This document shows positions 33,137 to 42,243 of a stretch of DNA of 64,000 bases, one piece after another. The notes under the pieces were generated by a model that did no database searches, was not told the DNA's origin, and saw only the letters and a program-made list of their open reading frames with translations. Both the position numbers and the translations under genes were made by a program. This DNA is from Novipirellula artificiosorum (lineage in GTDB: Bacteria > Planctomycetota > Planctomycetia > Pirellulales > Pirellulaceae): NCBI RefSeq assembly GCF_007860135.1, contig NZ_SJPV01000003.1, positions 402,698-466,697 of the forward strand, in the 5' to 3' direction. Position 1 is the first letter of the stretch, and each line of letters starts with the position of its first letter.

Positions 33137-33436
33137 ATGAAAGTGATTGTAGATTTGTGTGTTGTCCCGATAGGTGTTGGTGTATCCGTAAGCAAGTACG
33201 TCGCTGAGTGCCAGAAAGTGTTGCAGGAAGCTGGATTGGAGCATCAGCTCCACGCTTACGGCACAAACATCGAGGGTGACTGGGATGATGTGTTTGCTGC
33301 GATAAAAAGGTGCCATCAACGTGTTCATGCAATCGGAGCGCCACGAATTACCACCACGATCAAAGTTGGAACTCGCACGGACCGAGAACAGTCAATGCAG
33401 GACAAGATCGCCAGCGTGACTAAGAGCCGACCCTAG
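33137..33436 (+). CDS. MTH1187/YqgV family thiamine-binding protein
   Basis: A 99-residue protein of the MTH1187/YkoF-like (DUF77) family: MKVIVDLCVVPIGVGVSVSK, YVAECQKVLQEAGLEHQLHA, YGTNIEGDWDDVFAAIKRCH, then APRITTTIKVGTRTD. These small ferredoxin-like proteins bind thiamine or other small molecules and often form tetramers. Length and all conserved segments are intact. It stands alone between unrelated genes. Confidence 0.88.
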   Translation: MKVIVDLCVVPIGVGVSVSKYVAECQKVLQEAGLEHQLHAYGTNIEGDWDDVFAAIKRCHQRVHAIGAPRITTTIKVGTRTDREQSMQDKIASVTKSRP

Positions 33437-33580
33437 AATTCCCCGCCCACTCGCCCTTCATCCACACCAGGATGTGGGGTAGCAAGACGGGATGATGCCC
33501 GAGCCTATCTTGGATAGCGATGGTCCATGGAACGCATCGGCCGTTCAAGGTGTTGTTACTCAGCGGAATACCGCCGTGTT

Positions 33581-35500
33581 CTATTTTTTGTTTTGCGGGA
33601 GCGGTTTTGACATAACAACGAAAACGATCACGATCAATACCGCTGCCAAGCAAGAGATCCCTGTCACCATTCCAGGTGGAACTCCGAGCTTGAGCGATTG
33701 AATTCCGATCGCTGCCAACCCCGCGATGCCGACCGCGGTGAGTGCCTCGCCAGCAATGACACCAGATGAAAACAAGACGCCGCGATGCAGCACCGCATCC
33801 TGCTCTTTATCCGGTTTGTCCTTGGAATAGAAATAGGCGGTCAAGCCACCGATCAAAATGGGTGTCGCCAATCCGAATGGCAAATACATACCGACCGCGA
33901 TCGGCATCAAGTGAGCCCGAAATTTCGCTCCACTGCGTTTCAAGGCTTCATCGATCAATAGGATTGCGAATCCCAATCCGACACCGATTCCAATCCTCCT
34001 CCACGGCAGTTCGCCCTCGCCTGCAAAACCTTTGGCTAGGCTCGCGAACAAGCCGGCTTGGGGAGCCGCGAGCTCCTTGCTTCCGATTCCACCGCCATGT
34101 TCATGAAGCAACGTCAAAACCGGTGCCATAACCAATGCCGCTACGGACACTCCGGCGATCTGCATCAACTGCTGCCTAAAAGGGGAAGCACCAACGAGGG
34201 AACCGGTTTTCAGATCATTGCAAACGTCGCCACTGGTGCAGGCTACACAGCACACGATCGCTGCAATGCCAAGGGTCGCGACCATGCCGTCCATGCCTGT
34301 GTAGTTCGCTAAATACAACAATGCACCAGCGACTAGCACCGCCGTGATCGTCATGCCAGAAACAGGGCTGTTCGAATTGCCGACCAACCCAACAATGTAA
34401 CTGGCAACCGCAGTGAAAAAGAACCCCATGACTAACATGACGATGGTCGATAAAAGCGTGATCCCCGCGTTGCCAGTGAACCAGTAGTTCATCATCGAAA
34501 GCGACAGGACGCATAGCAAACCTAGCATCAGAATAGCCCACGAAGGGATGTCGCGATCGGTGTCCTCCTGCATGACATCTTGATCGCCCGTCATGCCGTG
34601 CCACAGGTGTGCAATGGCAGCCACCAACCCGTGTCGCACAGCGATCAACGCGTTGAAACCGCCAACCACCATGGCCCCCACGCCAACATAGCGCAGCTGA
34701 CTATTCCAGATGCCATACGCTTGATCGACGGCGCTGTCGGCGCCGTCGCCGGCCAACCCACCGCCGAGCAGCGGTATGCCGATTAACCAAGCCATCGCGC
34801 CACCGATAAATATCAAGATCGCCACGTTCAGCCGGACGATGTATCCCACGGCGATCAACATCGGCGAAAGGTCACCGCCGAAATAGAAGATTCTGGAATT
34901 GGCAATGCCCGCCGTTTCCAAGCTGCCACTCATCAGCCCCATAAATCCGCCCACAACCTTTACCACGCCACCCAGCACGCCACCGACAATCAGACCTTTT
35001 CCGGCTCCGTCCTCTTCGCCCACTTCTCCGGCGTGGAGCACCTTGGCACAGGCAACCCCCTCGGGATATTTCAGTTCTTCGTTGTCGACCACAAATACCT
35101 TCCGCATGGGAATCATAAACAGGATTCCCAACAAGCCACCGGTGAAGGCGACGAGCGTTACGGTCCAATAATCGAATTCGGTCCAATACCCGATCAGAAT
35201 CATGGCCGGCATCGTGAAGATAATCCCAGCCGCCAAGGACTCGCCGGCCGAAGCGCACGTTTGAACCTGGTTCGCTTCAAGGATCGTTGAGTTCTTGAAG
35301 AACAATCGAAACAGCAGCATCGCCATGACCGCGGCGGGAATCGACGCCGAAACGGTCATCCCGGCTTTGAGCCCAACATAAACATTGGCGGCTCCCATCA
35401 CCACGGATAGGATCAAACCCAACACAACAACGCGAACGGTAATTTCCACCGTTGATTTCGAAGCGGGTGCGGCGGGCCTCTCGGAAAAATTGTCGGACAT
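33581..35500 (-). CDS. OPT family oligopeptide/metallophore transporter
   Basis: A 639-residue membrane transporter of the OPT superfamily. It opens with a short basic N-terminus and ITVRVVVLGLILSVVMGAAN followed by VYVGLKAGMTVSASIPAAVM, then many hydrophobic segments. EELKYPEGVACAKVLHAGE is the characteristic OPT motif (KYPEG-ACA-VL), and SLVGASPFRQQLMQIAGVSV is near the second half. OPT proteins import short peptides or metal-chelate complexes with protons. Full length, ATG 35500. The next small gene (35504) ends 3 bp upstream of it. Confidence 0.9.
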   Translation of the reverse strand: MSDNFSERPAAPASKSTVEITVRVVVLGLILSVVMGAANVYVGLKAGMTVSASIPAAVMAMLLFRLFFKNSTILEANQVQTCASAGESLAAGIIFTMPAMILIGYWTEFDYWTVTLVAFTGGLLGILFMIPMRKVFVVDNEELKYPEGVACAKVLHAGEVGEEDGAGKGLIVGGVLGGVVKVVGGFMGLMSGSLETAGIANSRIFYFGGDLSPMLIAVGYIVRLNVAILIFIGGAMAWLIGIPLLGGGLAGDGADSAVDQAYGIWNSQLRYVGVGAMVVGGFNALIAVRHGLVAAIAHLWHGMTGDQDVMQEDTDRDIPSWAILMLGLLCVLSLSMMNYWFTGNAGITLLSTIVMLVMGFFFTAVASYIVGLVGNSNSPVSGMTITAVLVAGALLYLANYTGMDGMVATLGIAAIVCCVACTSGDVCNDLKTGSLVGASPFRQQLMQIAGVSVAALVMAPVLTLLHEHGGGIGSKELAAPQAGLFASLAKGFAGEGELPWRRIGIGVGLGFAILLIDEALKRSGAKFRAHLMPIAVGMYLPFGLATPILIGGLTAYFYSKDKPDKEQDAVLHRGVLFSSGVIAGEALTAVGIAGLAAIGIQSLKLGVPPGMVTGISCLAAVLIVIVFVVMSKPLPQNKK

Positions 35501-35503
35501 GCG

Positions 35504-35707
35504 TTAACTCAAAAACATATTGATGGCGTAAGAAGCGGCCAGGCCAAACGGATTGTGAAGTGCAAGGAAAGGGATCGACCCAAATCCACCGAGAAGCCCA
35601 GCTCCGGCAATGTAGAGCGTAGGTCCACGGCGAAGTCGCGAGGTTGCCGCGTTAGTCTGCCTGTTCGATTTCACCGCTATTGGTGGAGCGTATGGATTCG
35701 CAGTCAT
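35504..35707 (-). CDS. Small membrane protein upstream of OPT transporter
   Basis: About 67 residues beginning MTANPYAPPIAVKSNRQTNA, a MTANPYAPP-type opening that I associate with small planctomycete proteins, followed by a hydrophobic part (TLYIAGAGLLGGFGSIPFLA and GLAASYAINMFLS). Probably one or two membrane helices. It ends 3 bp before the OPT start, so the two form an operon. The longer start at 35722 is less likely. Confidence 0.55.
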   Translation of the reverse strand: MTANPYAPPIAVKSNRQTNAATSRLRRGPTLYIAGAGLLGGFGSIPFLALHNPFGLAASYAINMFLS

Positions 35708-35771
35708 GGTGATGACGTTCACAGAACGAATTGGATATCCAACGTTTCATGGACTTGGCCGAGTTTGATCC

Positions 35772-36419
35772 TTACCAGTACCCGGCTTGTTGATAGACGG
35801 TGTTTGATGTTGGGTCAAAAAAGTAATTCGCTCCGCCGCCGTCGCGTTGCACTGGGCTGTGGAACTCGAAAGCTCTTTCAAGCGGCGGCCAATCCAGCCC
35901 TTCGAACCGATAATCGAACTCATCGTAGGTCGCAGCGTCACCATCCTCCAGCTCTTCACGAGGGATAGCAGAGCGCCCATCTGTCTCCAGCCACAATTGA
36001 TCGAGATAATCTCTCAGCTCGGTTTCGGATATCGTGTATTTCGCTCGGTGCCCCATAGCGAACTTGTCGAGCGTGATAACTCGCGCCGCGGGAGGCAAGT
36101 ACCGCTCAACCCGGAGATCCTTCACTTCGGCAAAGTCGTCATAGTAAAACACGCCAAAACGCGTAGCGTCCATGAACGACATGATCCCCGAACAAACTGG
36201 AATAAAGGCGAGGCACGCCAAGACACTTGAGATCAAGAAAGTCTTACCAAGATTCCTCTTGAAAACATACGCTGCTAGCGTAGCGATCGCAACAAAGCCG
36301 GTGAGCAACCAAAACGTAATCTTAAACGGTAAGACAAGGGGCCAGAGCATGAGCTGCTTATTGACAAGAAGGTAGGGGGCTATCACTCGTATTGTACCAA
36401 TTCGATCCACGAGCAGCAC
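35772..36419 (-). CDS. Membrane-anchored hypothetical protein
   Basis: A protein of up to 215 residues with two membrane helices near the N-terminus (PFKITFWLLTGFVAIATLAA and FLISSVLACLAFIPVCSGIM) and a soluble part (YYDDFAEVKDLRVERYLPPA, ETELRDYLDQLWLETDGRSA). Unknown family. Start uncertain: ATG 36419, or ATG 36350 at MLWPLVLPF. Next to other small genes without conserved context. Confidence 0.5.
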   Translation of the reverse strand: MLLVDRIGTIRVIAPYLLVNKQLMLWPLVLPFKITFWLLTGFVAIATLAAYVFKRNLGKTFLISSVLACLAFIPVCSGIMSFMDATRFGVFYYDDFAEVKDLRVERYLPPAARVITLDKFAMGHRAKYTISETELRDYLDQLWLETDGRSAIPREELEDGDAATYDEFDYRFEGLDWPPLERAFEFHSPVQRDGGGANYFFDPTSNTVYQQAGYW

Positions 36420-36424
36420 ACGTC

Positions 36425-36739
36425 ATGAAATTTCGACCGCCACCGGTGTCTTTCGTCCTCTCGTCAACCGCGATACAACTTACTTCATGCGTTATCGCAT
36501 CACAAGCAAGCCCGTCATCGAGCCTTAGCGTGGCCAAAAAGAAAGCAAGAAAACGAGACGTCGCTAGGACGACAGCAAAGCAAGTTCTTTCGGCGATTCG
36601 AGAACTGGCTCGCGAAGATAAGGCTGCGTTCTTGCCAGGCTTCTTTCAGGCTGTGCCTGGTGACGATGGCAGAAGGCGATCGGATGAATGCTTCGCGAAG
36701 TGGGAAAACGCGATCAGCCTCGACGGGAAAAGATCTTGA
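36425..36739 (+). CDS. Small basic hypothetical protein
   Basis: About 104 residues starting [20 protein letters not shown] with a possible signal-like stretch, then a lysine/arginine-rich region ([20 protein letters not shown]) and [20 protein letters not shown]. No family recognised. It starts 6 bp from the divergent gene at 35772-36419. Could be real or a chance frame; codon use looks mildly protein-like. Confidence 0.35.
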   Translation: MKFRPPPVSFVLSSTAIQLTSCVIASQASPSSSLSVAKKKARKRDVARTTAKQVLSAIRELAREDKAAFLPGFFQAVPGDDGRRRSDECFAKWENAISLDGKRS

Positions 36740-36776
36740 AGAGACATGCTAAGACGATGCCGCGAACGATGCTTCG

Positions 36777-37127
36777 TTACTCAATTGAAAAGTCGTCGAG
36801 GGAAGAAAGAACGAGATGTTGATGTTTGAAGACTTCCGATTTGGGACGCTGTGGAACATTGACAAGATCCTCCATTGCTAGAGGCGAAATGCGAAATCGC
36901 TTTGCGAGTTTTTGCAGTACGCTGCCATCACCGAGCCCATGGACGTCGACCCAAAGTAGGGAACCGGTTTTGCCGAGCTTTGGAAGCTCCTCGACGGTCG
37001 GGCAGACGAAAGAGGATCGATCTTGGCCGCTCAAATGGGTGACACGCATTTCCACTGGGCTGGCATTCGGGCTAATCACCAGTGTTCCTGGTCGCGAGCC
37101 CGCTTTAGGGTGCCGTTTCTTGAACAT
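36777..37127 (-). pseudogene. CorA Mg2+/Co2+ channel, N-terminal fragment
   Basis: A 116-codon frame carries the soluble N-terminal domain of CorA: PGTLVISPNASPVEMRVTHL, LLWVDVHGLGDGSVLQKLAK, FRISPLAMEDLVNVPQRPKS and [12 protein letters not shown]. CorA normally has about 320 residues, with two C-terminal membrane helices and the GMN pore motif; all of this is absent after FSIE. Without the pore it cannot transport. The deletion joins it to the small gene at 36425-36739. Confidence 0.8.
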
Positions 37128-37263
37128 GTCTTTGCTGTGAAATGAGGATGCCGGTTGGTCTGATCAAACAACCTCGACATTCCCAAAACCCCCCTTTCAA
37201 CGTCAACCCAGATGTCGTCTCATTGACTTAGGGGTCTCTGTCATCCCTTGATCCGATGTTGCG

Positions 37264-38100
37264 TCACTTCTTTGCATTCGCCTCCAACATTTTCTTCACT
37301 CGCGATTGCTCTTTCGCCAAAGCGGAACCGGTAACACTCAGCGGTTGGAAATGGGGATCGGGGGTGATGGTTTCGTTGCTAGGGATCTCACGCCAGCGTA
37401 GGTTGCGGAACCACACATCCTGTCCATGATCCTGAAGCCAAAGAAGGCCTCCGCGGCCGGTTAGGTCGCCGCCCCGAATCGCGAGCAGTTTGACGTATTC
37501 GGACCATTTTGGCTCGCTGTAATCGAACGAGAGAACGCGATGGCCATTTAGCCAGTGTTCGATCACGGTGCCCTGGCAGATCACGCGTCCCGTGTTCCAA
37601 TACCCCACCGGGCGGGTCACGTCCTGGCTCGGTGCCATACAGAAAAAGAGCGATGCCGCGGACTGGCGAGCGTTCTCGCCGTACGGGCTGCCCACGTTAT
37701 CGAGTACCTGATACTCGACTTGACCGGGTCGGTAATAGACTCCGGAGTTGCAACCCTTCGAGACCTTCCATTCAAATCGCAGTTCAAAATCCTCGGGTAC
37801 CGGCGCGGCGGTGTAAGTCAGCGAACCGCCCGCCGTCTGGCGATAAAAGGCCCCCTCCTCGATCACCCAATTGCCGTGATGCTCCCACCCGACGAACGTC
37901 TTGCCATCAAAAAGAGAATCGTATCCATCCTCGGGCAGCGGCGGGTTGTTCACCGGGGACACAACGTGTGCTTGATCGGTGCTCTGCTCCATCTTCACGT
38001 TGCCGGCAACGACCGTCTCGTCTTCGGCGTTTACATTATGGGCGTTCGTCGGCAGTGCGAACCCGAAGAGGAGCAAAAGAACGAGATTCTTAGGATTCAT
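37264..38100 (-). CDS. Secreted DUF1080 glycoside-hydrolase-like protein
   Basis: A 278-residue protein with a signal peptide (MNPKNLVLLLLFGFALPTNA) and a DUF1080 (3-keto-disaccharide hydrolase) jelly-roll: GYDSLFDGKTFVGWEHHGNW, FELRFEWKVSKGCNSGVYYR, YQVLDNVGSPYGENARQSAA, GYWNTGRVICQGTVIEHWLN and GRGGLLWLQDHGQDVWFRNL. Family members hydrolyse 3-keto-glycosides or bind sugars. I choose ATG 38100 (MNPKNL); the earlier 38124 would overlap the CBS gene by more and lacks a signal-like start. Runs after the CBS gene on the same strand. Confidence 0.87.
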   Translation of the reverse strand: MNPKNLVLLLLFGFALPTNAHNVNAEDETVVAGNVKMEQSTDQAHVVSPVNNPPLPEDGYDSLFDGKTFVGWEHHGNWVIEEGAFYRQTAGGSLTYTAAPVPEDFELRFEWKVSKGCNSGVYYRPGQVEYQVLDNVGSPYGENARQSAASLFFCMAPSQDVTRPVGYWNTGRVICQGTVIEHWLNGHRVLSFDYSEPKWSEYVKLLAIRGGDLTGRGGLLWLQDHGQDVWFRNLRWREIPSNETITPDPHFQPLSVTGSALAKEQSRVKKMLEANAKK

Positions 38101-38107
38101 GTTGGCG

Positions 38108-38932
38108 TTAACGTATCGAGGCAAGCAGCTTGAGCGAAAACTCTTTCCGAGTCAGCATCCCGACGATAGTGTCATGCTCGTCTTCCACCAGCACGATCGC
38201 GTCGCCTCCGTAACGGAAGACATCAGCCAACTCACTCGCCAACATGGTATCGGGGACCGTTCGAACGGGAGTTGTCAACGCACGAATTTCGAAGTTGTCG
38301 TCATGCGAAAAAATAAGTGACTCGGCAGACACGATGCCAACGAAGGCATCCAGCGACCGATCACATACAACATAATTCGCATGTCCGGAGGCATGGACTC
38401 GGTCGAGCATCTTGGCCCTCGAGTCGTTGACGTCCAACGCAATCATTTCCTTTCTGGGCCGCATCAGTTCCCGCAACGTAGCGTTTTCGAGAGGAAACCC
38501 GTTGACGGCTCGAAAGTCAATGGTTTCCGCAGCGGACAACTCGCGATCGGCATCACCCCCTTTCGATGGTGTCTCAATCGCACCAAGCGGAGTGTTACAG
38601 TTGTAGCAAGTTTCAACATCGGTGGGAAAAATCGCTCCACAATCGGCACAGCGTCGAATTCCAGAAGCCTTCGGACGTTCTGGGATTTGAAACTCGTCCA
38701 AAATTTTCATCACGCCGGTATCACTCAATGGGTCTCGCTCTTCTTCTTCCTGATGTGCCACAGCAAGGACCTTCGCCGCGCCATCAATGGGGCGGGAAAA
38801 AACGAATTGCGTTTGGCAATGAGGGCAACGCACTTCGCGATTGAGCCATCCCAGGTCACCACGCACTCGGTGGCCATTGGGACATTCCGTGGTCAGGTAC
38901 TCGACGGTGGTCATGGAGTTGCTGTTCGACAA
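38108..38932 (-). CDS. Zinc-ribbon plus CBS-pair protein
   Basis: A 274-residue protein. Two cysteine clusters at the N-terminus (CPNGHRVRGDLGWLNREVRC then PHC, and RRCADCGAIFPTDVETCYNC) form zinc ribbons. Then come two CBS domains (residues about 145-270): LRELMRPRKEMIALDVNDSR, HANYVVCDRSLDAFVGIVSA, and PVRTVPDTMLASELADVFRY with VLVEDEHDTIVGMLTRKEFS. CBS pairs bind adenosine nucleotides and usually regulate a partner. The ribbons suggest it docks on nucleic acid or a partner protein. Start ATG 38932 or 38914. Confidence 0.78.
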   Translation of the reverse strand: MSNSNSMTTVEYLTTECPNGHRVRGDLGWLNREVRCPHCQTQFVFSRPIDGAAKVLAVAHQEEEERDPLSDTGVMKILDEFQIPERPKASGIRRCADCGAIFPTDVETCYNCNTPLGAIETPSKGGDADRELSAAETIDFRAVNGFPLENATLRELMRPRKEMIALDVNDSRAKMLDRVHASGHANYVVCDRSLDAFVGIVSAESLIFSHDDNFEIRALTTPVRTVPDTMLASELADVFRYGGDAIVLVEDEHDTIVGMLTRKEFSLKLLASIR

Positions 38933-39180
38933 AGGTGTTCGGGACCTATCATTTTTAACACCTCGGACCGTCCTTGGTTTTGTGTAATCTGACGAGATGC
39001 CGCTTCAATTTCATTGTAAAACGAAATCGATTTCGCTGCGACCGTCCCGCGATCGCCGACTCCCGCCATATCGTCTGGCTTGGAGCAGTCGATCGCCAAA
39101 TTCGCTATGGCCACCTCTTTCGAGAAGACAAACCGACTCTTTGGTTCGATCGCACTGCGGAGCCCCCTCATCCCCAGCCC

Positions 39181-39978
39181 TTCTCCCCCGATTTCGAGGT
39201 CGTCCGGTTTTTAAGTTGTGACGAACACAGTGTTTCGGTATCCAACCACCCCTGCCCGCGCAGCGCTCGTTGTACCGCGCATCTCGGGTGGTGTCTAATG
39301 CATCTGGGGGGGTAGGTGACGAGATTTCGCTCTGGACTTTCGACAAACCGCTGCGAATGATTGTTGCCTTGCGGTTCGCGCTGGTGCTGCGAACATGGGA
39401 AAGCCTGTTGCACGGAGGTGCGGTTCATGGGTGCGGTGGCTCTCGGACTCCTCGGTCAAAAAACCGGCTCATTCGACCGAAGCGCGCGGAACCCAGACTC
39501 AAGGTTTTTTGGAGGTATGGCTCCGGTGTCCAATGATCTCTTAGAAAAGAGTCCCCGACGGTCGGTCGTCCGCCGGGAACCGGTAGCACCCTTGGCGTAC
39601 CGTCGACCGGGATATCCCTTGTCAAGTTGCACCTCTGCAGAGCTCGACTCCGTTTCTACCGGCAACTGCGCGATAACAAGTGAAAATAGCTCCTGCCAGC
39701 AATGATGGGACACCGGAGAGATGCCTCGAAAACCTCCTGCGCACGCTTCCGCCGGATGAGCCAAAAAACCTATGTGCGCAAGAGCCTCAGCAAGCTTACA
39801 CCTTCGCAAAAATCGGACAGGCGACGCAGTCCCCCCATCTCCGAGAAGGAAAGTATTCGTTGGCTCGAAGGATCTTCCCCCGAGCGTCCGCGTCAACGTG
39901 GTGCTGTGCGAAGAGGTAAATCTTGTAAGTCTTTTTCAATCAACAACTTAAAAACCGGACGACCTGCAAATCGGTGGA
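39181..39978. mobile_element. Defective IS4/Tn5-like element, copy 1, with 38-bp inverted ends
   Basis: The ends at 39181-39218 and 39941-39978 are inverted repeats (GTCGTCCGGTTTTTAAGTTG on the left inner part) with a handful of mismatches. The interior from 39264 to 39918 is almost identical to 47693-48344. Near its right side are broken pieces of an IS4/Tn5-family transposase: SKLTPSQKSDRRRSPPISEK then ESIRWLEG, directly joined, in another frame, to PPSVRVNVVLCEEV; in an intact protein these lie more than 100 residues apart. A possible further scrap follows at 39990-40064 (WDLKIPRPQREGRVRKR). It cannot make transposase but has usable-looking ends. Confidence 0.78.
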
Positions 39979-40149
39979 GAACGGAGCCAGTGTGGGATTT
40001 GAAGATACCAAGGCCACAGAGGGAGGGTAGAGTTCGTAAACGCCAATTTCTTGAGCTCTTATGAACTGCACCACCTGTTTGGGTGAGGCAGTGACCTTGG
40101 GTAAGGCGGTGGCCGCCTTCGACGACTAAGGTCCGTTCCAGGAACGGGG

Positions 40150-41037
40150 TCACCTCAGTCTGCGAAAAGCAACGGGTGAGATTCCGAAAACGGATCGAAA
40201 CACTCGAGAAAAATGAAAGGGGTCAATAAAGCCGCAGTCCTTTGCCACCTGCTTAACCAGTGCGCCAGGTTGTTGCAGTCGCTCCGCTGCATCGTTCATC
40301 TTGAGCCGGAGCATGTATTGGTAGGGGGAACTGTTGTCAAATCGACGAAACAGGCGGCACAGGTAGGCGTTGCTGATGTCACACTCGCTGGCGATCTGGT
40401 CGAGCGACTGCAGGCGTAGGCAGTGCTCTTGGATATGTTGCCGACATCGCTGAAAGGTTTCGAAAGCGAGCGTTTCGGATCCCTTGATCGGCGCGCGGGA
40501 TGTGGTGATTCGCAGCACAAGGCACTCTAGCAATTTGGCGCAGAGCTCCTCACTGCCGCGATGGGCTTGCGATCCGGCTTCGATCAACTCGTCAAACAGC
40601 GGTTGGAGCGCGTTGGGAGGAAAAACCTCCGAAATCCGACCGGGCTTTAGCCCGCATGATTGCAGCAGTGCCAGCGCGTGGGTGCCCGAAAAGTCGACAA
40701 AATACTTGACCATTGGCTGGGCGGGGTCCCCATTGATCCGCTGGGAAACGTTGGGCCCATAGGAAAACAATCGTCCGGGCTGCAACGCGTCGCAACGATC
40801 GTCAAGCATCACGTTGCCGCGTCCTCGCGTCACATACTCGATGGAAAAAAAGGGGAAGGTATCGCGACAAATGGCGTAGCTGGGAGTGCAGTGCTCGTAG
40901 CCACCACAGACGACGACCAGTGGTCGGTCCTCGGATGGGGACAGATCAAGATAAAACCGTCTCGCTCCGGCCACGTCGGACGAGAAGAAGTCAGGAGCCG
41001 GGGAATCCCCTCGCTCAGAGCGTGTTTTTGGTTTCAT
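40150..41037 (-). CDS. AraC family transcriptional regulator
   Basis: A 295-residue regulator: an N-terminal cupin-like sensing part (PFFSIEYVTRGRGNVMLDDR, LQPGRLFSYGPNVSQRINGD) and a C-terminal double helix-turn-helix from about residue 200 (LQSLDQIASECDISNAYLCR, LFRRFDNSSPYQYMLRLKMN, DCGFIDPFHFSRVFRSVFGI). The family signature (GF-DP-HFSR-F---FG-SP) is intact. It is divergently placed 153 bp from the GDP-mannose epimerase gene and is the obvious candidate to control that operon, probably in response to a sugar. The palindrome CCTGATCAGG at 41048-41057 just inside the shared promoter region could be its site. Confidence 0.9.
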   Translation of the reverse strand: MKPKTRSERGDSPAPDFFSSDVAGARRFYLDLSPSEDRPLVVVCGGYEHCTPSYAICRDTFPFFSIEYVTRGRGNVMLDDRCDALQPGRLFSYGPNVSQRINGDPAQPMVKYFVDFSGTHALALLQSCGLKPGRISEVFPPNALQPLFDELIEAGSQAHRGSEELCAKLLECLVLRITTSRAPIKGSETLAFETFQRCRQHIQEHCLRLQSLDQIASECDISNAYLCRLFRRFDNSSPYQYMLRLKMNDAAERLQQPGALVKQVAKDCGFIDPFHFSRVFRSVFGISPVAFRRLR

Positions 41038-41190
41038 CGAACAAATTCCTGATCAGGTCAATAATATCCATGCAATAGCTAAGTATAGCCATTCCCTGCC
41101 AGTTTGGATTGAATATAGTTTGACATCGTCGGACAAGACAGAAACCCAATCTGTCCGCTTCTCAAACCCAACCTAAAGGAAAACCGTTTC
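41038..41190. promoter_or_regulatory. Divergent promoter region between araC-like and gme genes
   Basis: This 153-bp gap must hold both promoters. A TTGACA at 41119-41124 could be a -35 for the plus-strand operon, though I see no good -10. CCTGATCAGG at 41048-41057 is a perfect 10-bp palindrome near the regulator start. AAAGGAAAA at 41175-41183, 7-8 bases from ATG 41191, is the ribosome site for the operon. Confidence 0.45.
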
Positions 41191-42243
41191 ATGAACACCG
41201 AAACCAAACGAGTCGTGGAAAAAGACGCCCCAATGAAACCGGAGGACTTGATCGTCATCACGGGTGCCGGCGGCTTCATTGGTGGCAATCTCGCGCTGTA
41301 CTTCAAAAACAAAGGGTTCACAAACATCCGAGCGGTTGATAAGAAGCCGCTCTACGAATGGTACCTTCACGTTCCTGGCGTTGAGAACTTGTGCTTGGAC
41401 GTGAGCAATGAAACGAATTGCCGTCGCGTCTGCGAAGGTGCCGTAGAGGTCTACAACCTTGCCGCAGACATGGGCGGGATGGGATTCATCGAACGCTTCC
41501 GCGTCGAGTGCCTTCGTTCGATTCTGATCAATACCCATATGGTCGAGGCCGCCTACAATGCCGGTGCTCGCCGTTACTTCTTTTCCAGTTCGGCGTGTGC
41601 TTACAACACAACGCTTCAGGAGGATCCGAATGTTCGCGCTCTCAAAGAGTCGGACGCGTACCCTGCGATGTCCGAACGTGGTTACGGTTGGGAGAAGTTG
41701 ATTTCGGAGCAGTTCTGTGAAGAGTACTGGCACGAGCGGGGAATGAAAACCGCGATCGCACGCTTCCACAACGTCTATGGCCCTCATGGCACCTGGGACG
41801 GTGGCCGTGAAAAGGCGCCCGCAGCGATGTGTCGCAAGGTGATCGAAGGGATCGACAAGGGCGACCTTAGCATCAACATTTGGGGCAGCGGCGAGCAGAC
41901 CCGGAGCTTCATGTATATCGATGATTGTGTGAAGGGGATTGACATGATCACCCACTGTGACGACCTGATCGCCACCCCGATCAACCTCGGTTCCAGCGAA
42001 ATGGTTTCCATCAATAAGCTGGTCGATATGGTCGAAAAAATTGCGGGAGTGAAGATGGAGCGAAGTTACGACATGGATGCGCCCCAAGGTGTGGCCGGTC
42101 GCAACTCGGACAACACCTTCATTCAGAAGGTTCTCGGTTGGGAGCCAAACACGTCGCTCGACAGCGGGCTTGCCGCCACTTACGAGTGGATCAAGACTCA
42201 ATACGACGCACGCAAAGCTGGCAAACGCGTAGGGATTGGCTGA
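41191..42243 (+). CDS. gme: GDP-mannose 3,5-epimerase
   Basis: A 350-residue extended SDR that converts GDP-D-mannose to GDP-L-galactose (and GDP-L-gulose). The landmarks of plant GME are all present: Rossmann loop VITGAGGFIGG, NLAADMGGMGFIE, the catalytic cysteine in SSSACAY (C136), YGWEK (Y165, K169), HGTWDGGREKAPAAMCRK with the second catalytic residue K208, EQTRSFMYID and PQGVAGRNSDNTF. That makes it a better fit than a generic dTDP-glucose dehydratase. First gene of a six-gene operon; its TGA overlaps the next ATG (ATGA-type overlap at 42241-42245). Confidence 0.9.
   Translation: MNTETKRVVEKDAPMKPEDLIVITGAGGFIGGNLALYFKNKGFTNIRAVDKKPLYEWYLHVPGVENLCLDVSNETNCRRVCEGAVEVYNLAADMGGMGFIERFRVECLRSILINTHMVEAAYNAGARRYFFSSSACAYNTTLQEDPNVRALKESDAYPAMSERGYGWEKLISEQFCEEYWHERGMKTAIARFHNVYGPHGTWDGGREKAPAAMCRKVIEGIDKGDLSINIWGSGEQTRSFMYIDDCVKGIDMITHCDDLIATPINLGSSEMVSINKLVDMVEKIAGVKMERSYDMDAPQGVAGRNSDNTFIQKVLGWEPNTSLDSGLAATYEWIKTQYDARKAGKRVGIG

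Noticed and set aside
39386..39435. A hairpin (AGCC...GCACGGAGGTGC...GGTT) that resembles domain V of a group II intron
   Set aside because: The two strands of the stem are unequal and the conserved bulge and tetraloop are absent; no reverse transcriptase or domain VI is seen. It is probably part of the defective IS4-like element.
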